In this document: positions 61,776 to 64,000 of the stretch, one piece after another
Numbering within the stretch: position 1 is the stretch's first letter
Layout of the letters: the number at the start of each line of letters is the position of its first letter
Assembly: GCF_002078505.1 (NCBI RefSeq)
Contig: NZ_LUAV01000032.1
Span: forward strand, 124,001 to 188,000
DNA: 64,000 bases
Source of the DNA: Ensifer aridi
Lineage (GTDB): Bacteria; Pseudomonadota; Alphaproteobacteria; Rhizobiales; Rhizobiaceae
Direction: 5' to 3'
The notes under the pieces: model-generated
The model's input: only the letters and a program-made list of their open reading frames with translations
The model's database searches: none
Told to the model about the DNA's origin: nothing
Program-made: the position numbers and the translations under genes

Positions 61776-62224
61776 CGCAGCGATCGCCAGTGTTCACACG
61801 CCGAGCCCTCGTCGGGGCAGCCGTCACTCTGGCCGGCATGCCGCGTCTGGCATGGGCTCAGAAGGATACGAAGATGAAGATACGAATCGCCTTTGCCAGT
61901 CACGACTTCACCGCCACGCTGTACGACAACCCATCAGCTCGCGACTTCGCGTCCATGCTTCCGCTCGATCTGACGATCGACGACTATGCGAATAACGAGA
62001 AGATCGCCTATCTGCCGCGAAAGCTCACCGAGGAAGGCAGCGGGCCGTTCCCCAACGAAGCTCCGGGCGACCTCTGCTACTATTCGCCGTGGGGCAATCT
62101 GGCGTTCTTTTACGCCGGCTATCGTTACTCGAGCGGTCTCATACGGCTTGGCCGCCTGGATGGCGTCGTCGAACCCTTGCTCACACGCGGTAAGTTTCCG
62201 CTTCGCATCGAGCACCTCACCTGA
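61772..62224 (+). CDS. Exported cyclophilin-like protein
   Basis: A 150-residue protein with a Tat-like signal (FTRRALVGAAVTLAGMPRLA ending WAQ), then a cyclophilin-like (DUF, Cyclophil_like) fold: KIRIAFASHDFTATLYDNPS, LPLDLTIDDYANNEKIAYLP and NEAPGDLCYYSPWGNLAFFY. Family members are usually annotated without a known reaction. The ATG at 61772 overlaps the MFS stop. The 15 bases after its stop lead into an alcohol dehydrogenase frame that lacks its beginning. Confidence 0.8.
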   Translation: MTQRSPVFTRRALVGAAVTLAGMPRLAWAQKDTKMKIRIAFASHDFTATLYDNPSARDFASMLPLDLTIDDYANNEKIAYLPRKLTEEGSGPFPNEAPGDLCYYSPWGNLAFFYAGYRYSSGLIRLGRLDGVVEPLLTRGKFPLRIEHLT

Positions 62225-62238
62225 CATCCCATTGAAAA

Positions 62239-63207
62239 GTGGCGGAGCCGAAGATCCTGAAACCCACCGACGCCATCATCAAATTGTCGGCTTCCTGCAT
62301 TTGCGGCTCCGACCTCTGGCCCTATCGCGGGCTCCAGCCGATGGATGGGCCGGCGCATATGGGTCATGAATATTGCGGTGTGGTCGTCGAGGTCGGCGAC
62401 GAGGTCAAGACCGTGAACCCGGGCCAATTCGTGGTGGGATCCTTCTGCATTTCCGACAATACGTGCCCGCACTGCCGCTTCGGCTTCCAATCCTCCTGTG
62501 AACAACGCGAGTTCATGTCGACAGCGCAGGCGCCTTATGCGCGCGTGCCGCTGGCCGACGGCACGCTCGTTGCGACCCCGGAGATGCCTTCGGACGATCT
62601 CATTCCCAGTCTTCTGGCGGTATCGGATGTGCTCGGCACCGGGTGGTATGCCGCCGACGCAGCACGCGTCCAGCCTGGTTCGACCGCCGTCGTCGTCGGT
62701 GATGGCGCCGTCGGCCTCATGGGCGTTCTGTCGGCCAAGCAGATGGGGGCCGAGAAGATCATTGCGATGAGCCGCCACAAGAGCCGCCAGGACCTCGCGC
62801 TCGAGTTCGGCGCCACGCACATCATCTCGGAACGGGGCGATGAGGGCGTTGCCCGGATCAAGGAACTGACAGGCGGCGTCGGCGCAGAGTCGGTGCTTGA
62901 ATGCGTCGGAACGCAGGAATCGATGATGCAGGCGATCAACTGGGCCCAACCCGGCGGTCACATCGGCTTCGTTGGGGTGCCGCACGGCGTGCAACTGGAC
63001 GGTCAGTACCTGTTCTTCGCCCGGAAAAACCTGTTGGGCGGTCCCGCTCCGGTACGACGTTATATGGCCTATCTGATGGAACTGGTGCTGAACCGGGAGA
63101 TCAATCCCGGCAAGGTCTTCGATCTCCAGGTGCCGCTGACCGACGTCGCCGAAGGGTATCGCGCAATGAACGAGTGCAGGGCAATCAAGACGCTACTTAG
63201 GGTTTGA
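62239..63207 (+). pseudogene. Zinc-dependent alcohol dehydrogenase lacking its N-terminus
   Basis: The open frame gives 322 residues starting (GTG) VAEPKILKPTDAIIKLSASC. The first zinc ligands CICGSDL and GHEYCGVV are present, followed by the structural-zinc cysteines, the NAD motif VVGDGAVGLMGVL and a normal C-terminus. Family members normally carry about 16-20 residues before the EPKILKPTDA segment (the first strand). Here an in-frame TGA lies only two codons upstream, and the preceding bases belong to the cyclophilin-like gene. The most likely cause is a small deletion at the junction. The GTG has no clear ribosome site, so the product may not be functional. If GTG 62239 is used, it would be a shortened but possibly folded enzyme. 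Confidence 0.6.
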
Positions 63208-63428
63208 TAGGGGGCGGAGCGCCGCGTTCGGCTTGAACGATATCGTCGCTTCCGCCGCACTTCGGCGTCTATTGCGGGCACGCTCTGGTTCCGATGCGCT
63301 CATTCTTTGCGGGCTATCGAATATGTCGGCTCAGGTCAGGTAATGAGGATGAATTAATCAAATTGGCGGATACCCCTAACCCTTTGTGAAGCGCACCGAT
63401 ACGAACTCCCCGTGCTACACTGAACGGT
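63208..63428. other. Intergenic region, nothing recognised
   Basis: About 220 bases between the alcohol dehydrogenase and the polysaccharide export gene. I see no clear promoter, terminator hairpin or small gene in it. Confidence 0.4.
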
Positions 63429-64000
63429 ATGCTTGAGGATCATCAGCGCTGTGCGCGCATAACTTTCGTGCAGTCGCGGCTGGCCGGAGGATCCGTCAGG
63501 GATCATAAGTCCGGGCCGACGTGCAACAGCCCTGCTTTGCGCTGTGGGGACGGCCGAACCACGGCAGTTCCGGGGTATCTCACTCGCCAGAGGTCCGTTA
63601 GTGCGACCCTCGGCTTCATTCCATTCTGCCTCGTTATGCTGCTTGGATCTCCCGCAATAAGTCAGTCGGCAACGGACGACAGACTTGCCCCGCAAGACGC
63701 GGAGATACGCATCTCTGGATGGCGCGCCTCGTTTGGCGGCGTAGCCGAGGCGGCGCCGCTTCACGACGTTTTTATGATTGGGACAGATGGGACGCTCGAA
63801 ATTCCCGACCTCAGGCACCTGCCAGCCGCGGGTCTACGTGCGGGGGAACCGGCGAAGCTGATAGCCGACCGCCTGCAAGCCAGAAGCGGCAGTCAGGAAA
63901 GTCCTGTCCAGGCTGTCCAGCAAGCGACGCGGCCACCAGAAGAGCAGTCATTGCCCAAACATGTCGAGGGGCACCCGCCAGGGGAACAACCGCGCGTGGT
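63429..64000 (+). CDS. ExoF/Wza-type polysaccharide export protein, 5' fragment
   Basis: An open plus-strand frame reaches from an ATG at 63429 to the window end (190 residues). After about 57 residues of unlikely leader it has a signal peptide (ATLGFIPFCLVMLLGSPAIS), then DDRLAPQDAEIRISGWRASF, VFMIGTDGTLEIPDLRHLPA and GEPAKLIADRLQARSG. These match the polysaccharide-export fold of ExoF/OPX proteins (PQD...IRI, a central strand with DG and PDL, then the ADRL helix). The true start is uncertain: no site stands out before ATG 63429, and later GTG or TTG codons (63468, 63537) are possible. A Pro/Glu/Gln-rich stretch follows at 63890-64000. Confidence 0.7.
   Translation, partial: MLEDHQRCARITFVQSRLAGGSVRDHKSGPTCNSPALRCGDGRTTAVPGYLTRQRSVSATLGFIPFCLVMLLGSPAISQSATDDRLAPQDAEIRISGWRASFGGVAEAAPLHDVFMIGTDGTLEIPDLRHLPAAGLRAGEPAKLIADRLQARSGSQESPVQAVQQATRPPEEQSLPKHVEGHPPGEQPRV

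Noticed and set aside
63354..63818. 154-residue open frame on the minus strand
   Set aside because: It lies opposite the polysaccharide export frame, which has a signal peptide and family motifs on the plus strand.

Overview
The window reads as accessory (megaplasmid or chromid-like) DNA of a fast-growing alphaproteobacterium in the Sinorhizobium/Ensifer group. The reasons are high GC, dense coding with 4-base overlapping starts and stops, a complete rhizobactin 1021-type siderophore locus, close relatives of the c-di-GMP-controlled bgsBA and cuxR/uxs1-uxe-aps polysaccharide loci known from S. meliloti, and a RIME-like intergenic palindrome element. As I recall, in S. meliloti 1021 the rhizobactin genes lie on pSymA and the bgs and aps genes on pSymB, so finding them contiguous suggests a different replicon arrangement. 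The species cannot be fixed from the sequence alone. No tRNA, rRNA, CRISPR array, insertion sequence or replication origin was seen.

Layout. 1-163: 5' end of a UvrD-type helicase leaving the window. 0.4-7.9 kb: a SorC-type regulator divergent from a peptide/opine-type ABC transporter operon (binding protein, two ATPases, two permeases) that ends in a glycerophosphodiester phosphodiesterase. 7.9-9.1 kb: a protein with two HARP-like repeats, a RIME-like element and a small basic protein. 9.4-24.6 kb: rhtX-rhbABCDEF, rhrA and rhtA, followed by a second acyltransferase and a DUF2218-SIP ferric-siderophore reductase. 24.6-27.6 kb: cupin protein, TSUP exporter, GNAT and DUF899 genes. 27.8-31.0 kb: bgsBA for mixed-linkage beta-glucan. 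31.5-38.2 kb: a tightly packed + strand run of a GGDEF-EAL protein and a five-gene partner-switching module that includes a STAS-methyltransferase fusion. 38.2-45.7 kb: cuxR divergent from uxs1-uxe-apsS-apsH1-apsE-apsH2. 45.8-52.1 kb: lipoprotein, amylo-alpha-1,6-glucosidase-like enzyme, GT4 glycosyltransferase, and otsB-otsA. 52.2-62.2 kb: two molybdenum hydroxylase loci (paoABC-like, and iorAB plus cytochrome c) with a LysR regulator, then an MFS exporter and a cyclophilin-like protein. 62.2-63.2 kb: a zinc alcohol dehydrogenase lacking its N-terminus. From 63.4 kb: the start of an ExoF/Wza-type polysaccharide export protein leaving the window.

How the parts work together. 9.4-24.6 kb makes, imports, regulates and probably reductively unloads one siderophore. 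27.8-45.7 kb looks like a cell-surface locus in which c-di-GMP can be made or degraded (GGDEF-EAL) and is expected to act on one polysaccharide synthase directly (BgsA) and on a second polysaccharide operon through an AraC-type receptor (CuxR). Between these sits a serine phosphatase / GHKL kinase / STAS antagonist module with an unusual STAS-methyltransferase and a degenerate kinase paralogue. I consider that module the best candidate for an undescribed signalling system.
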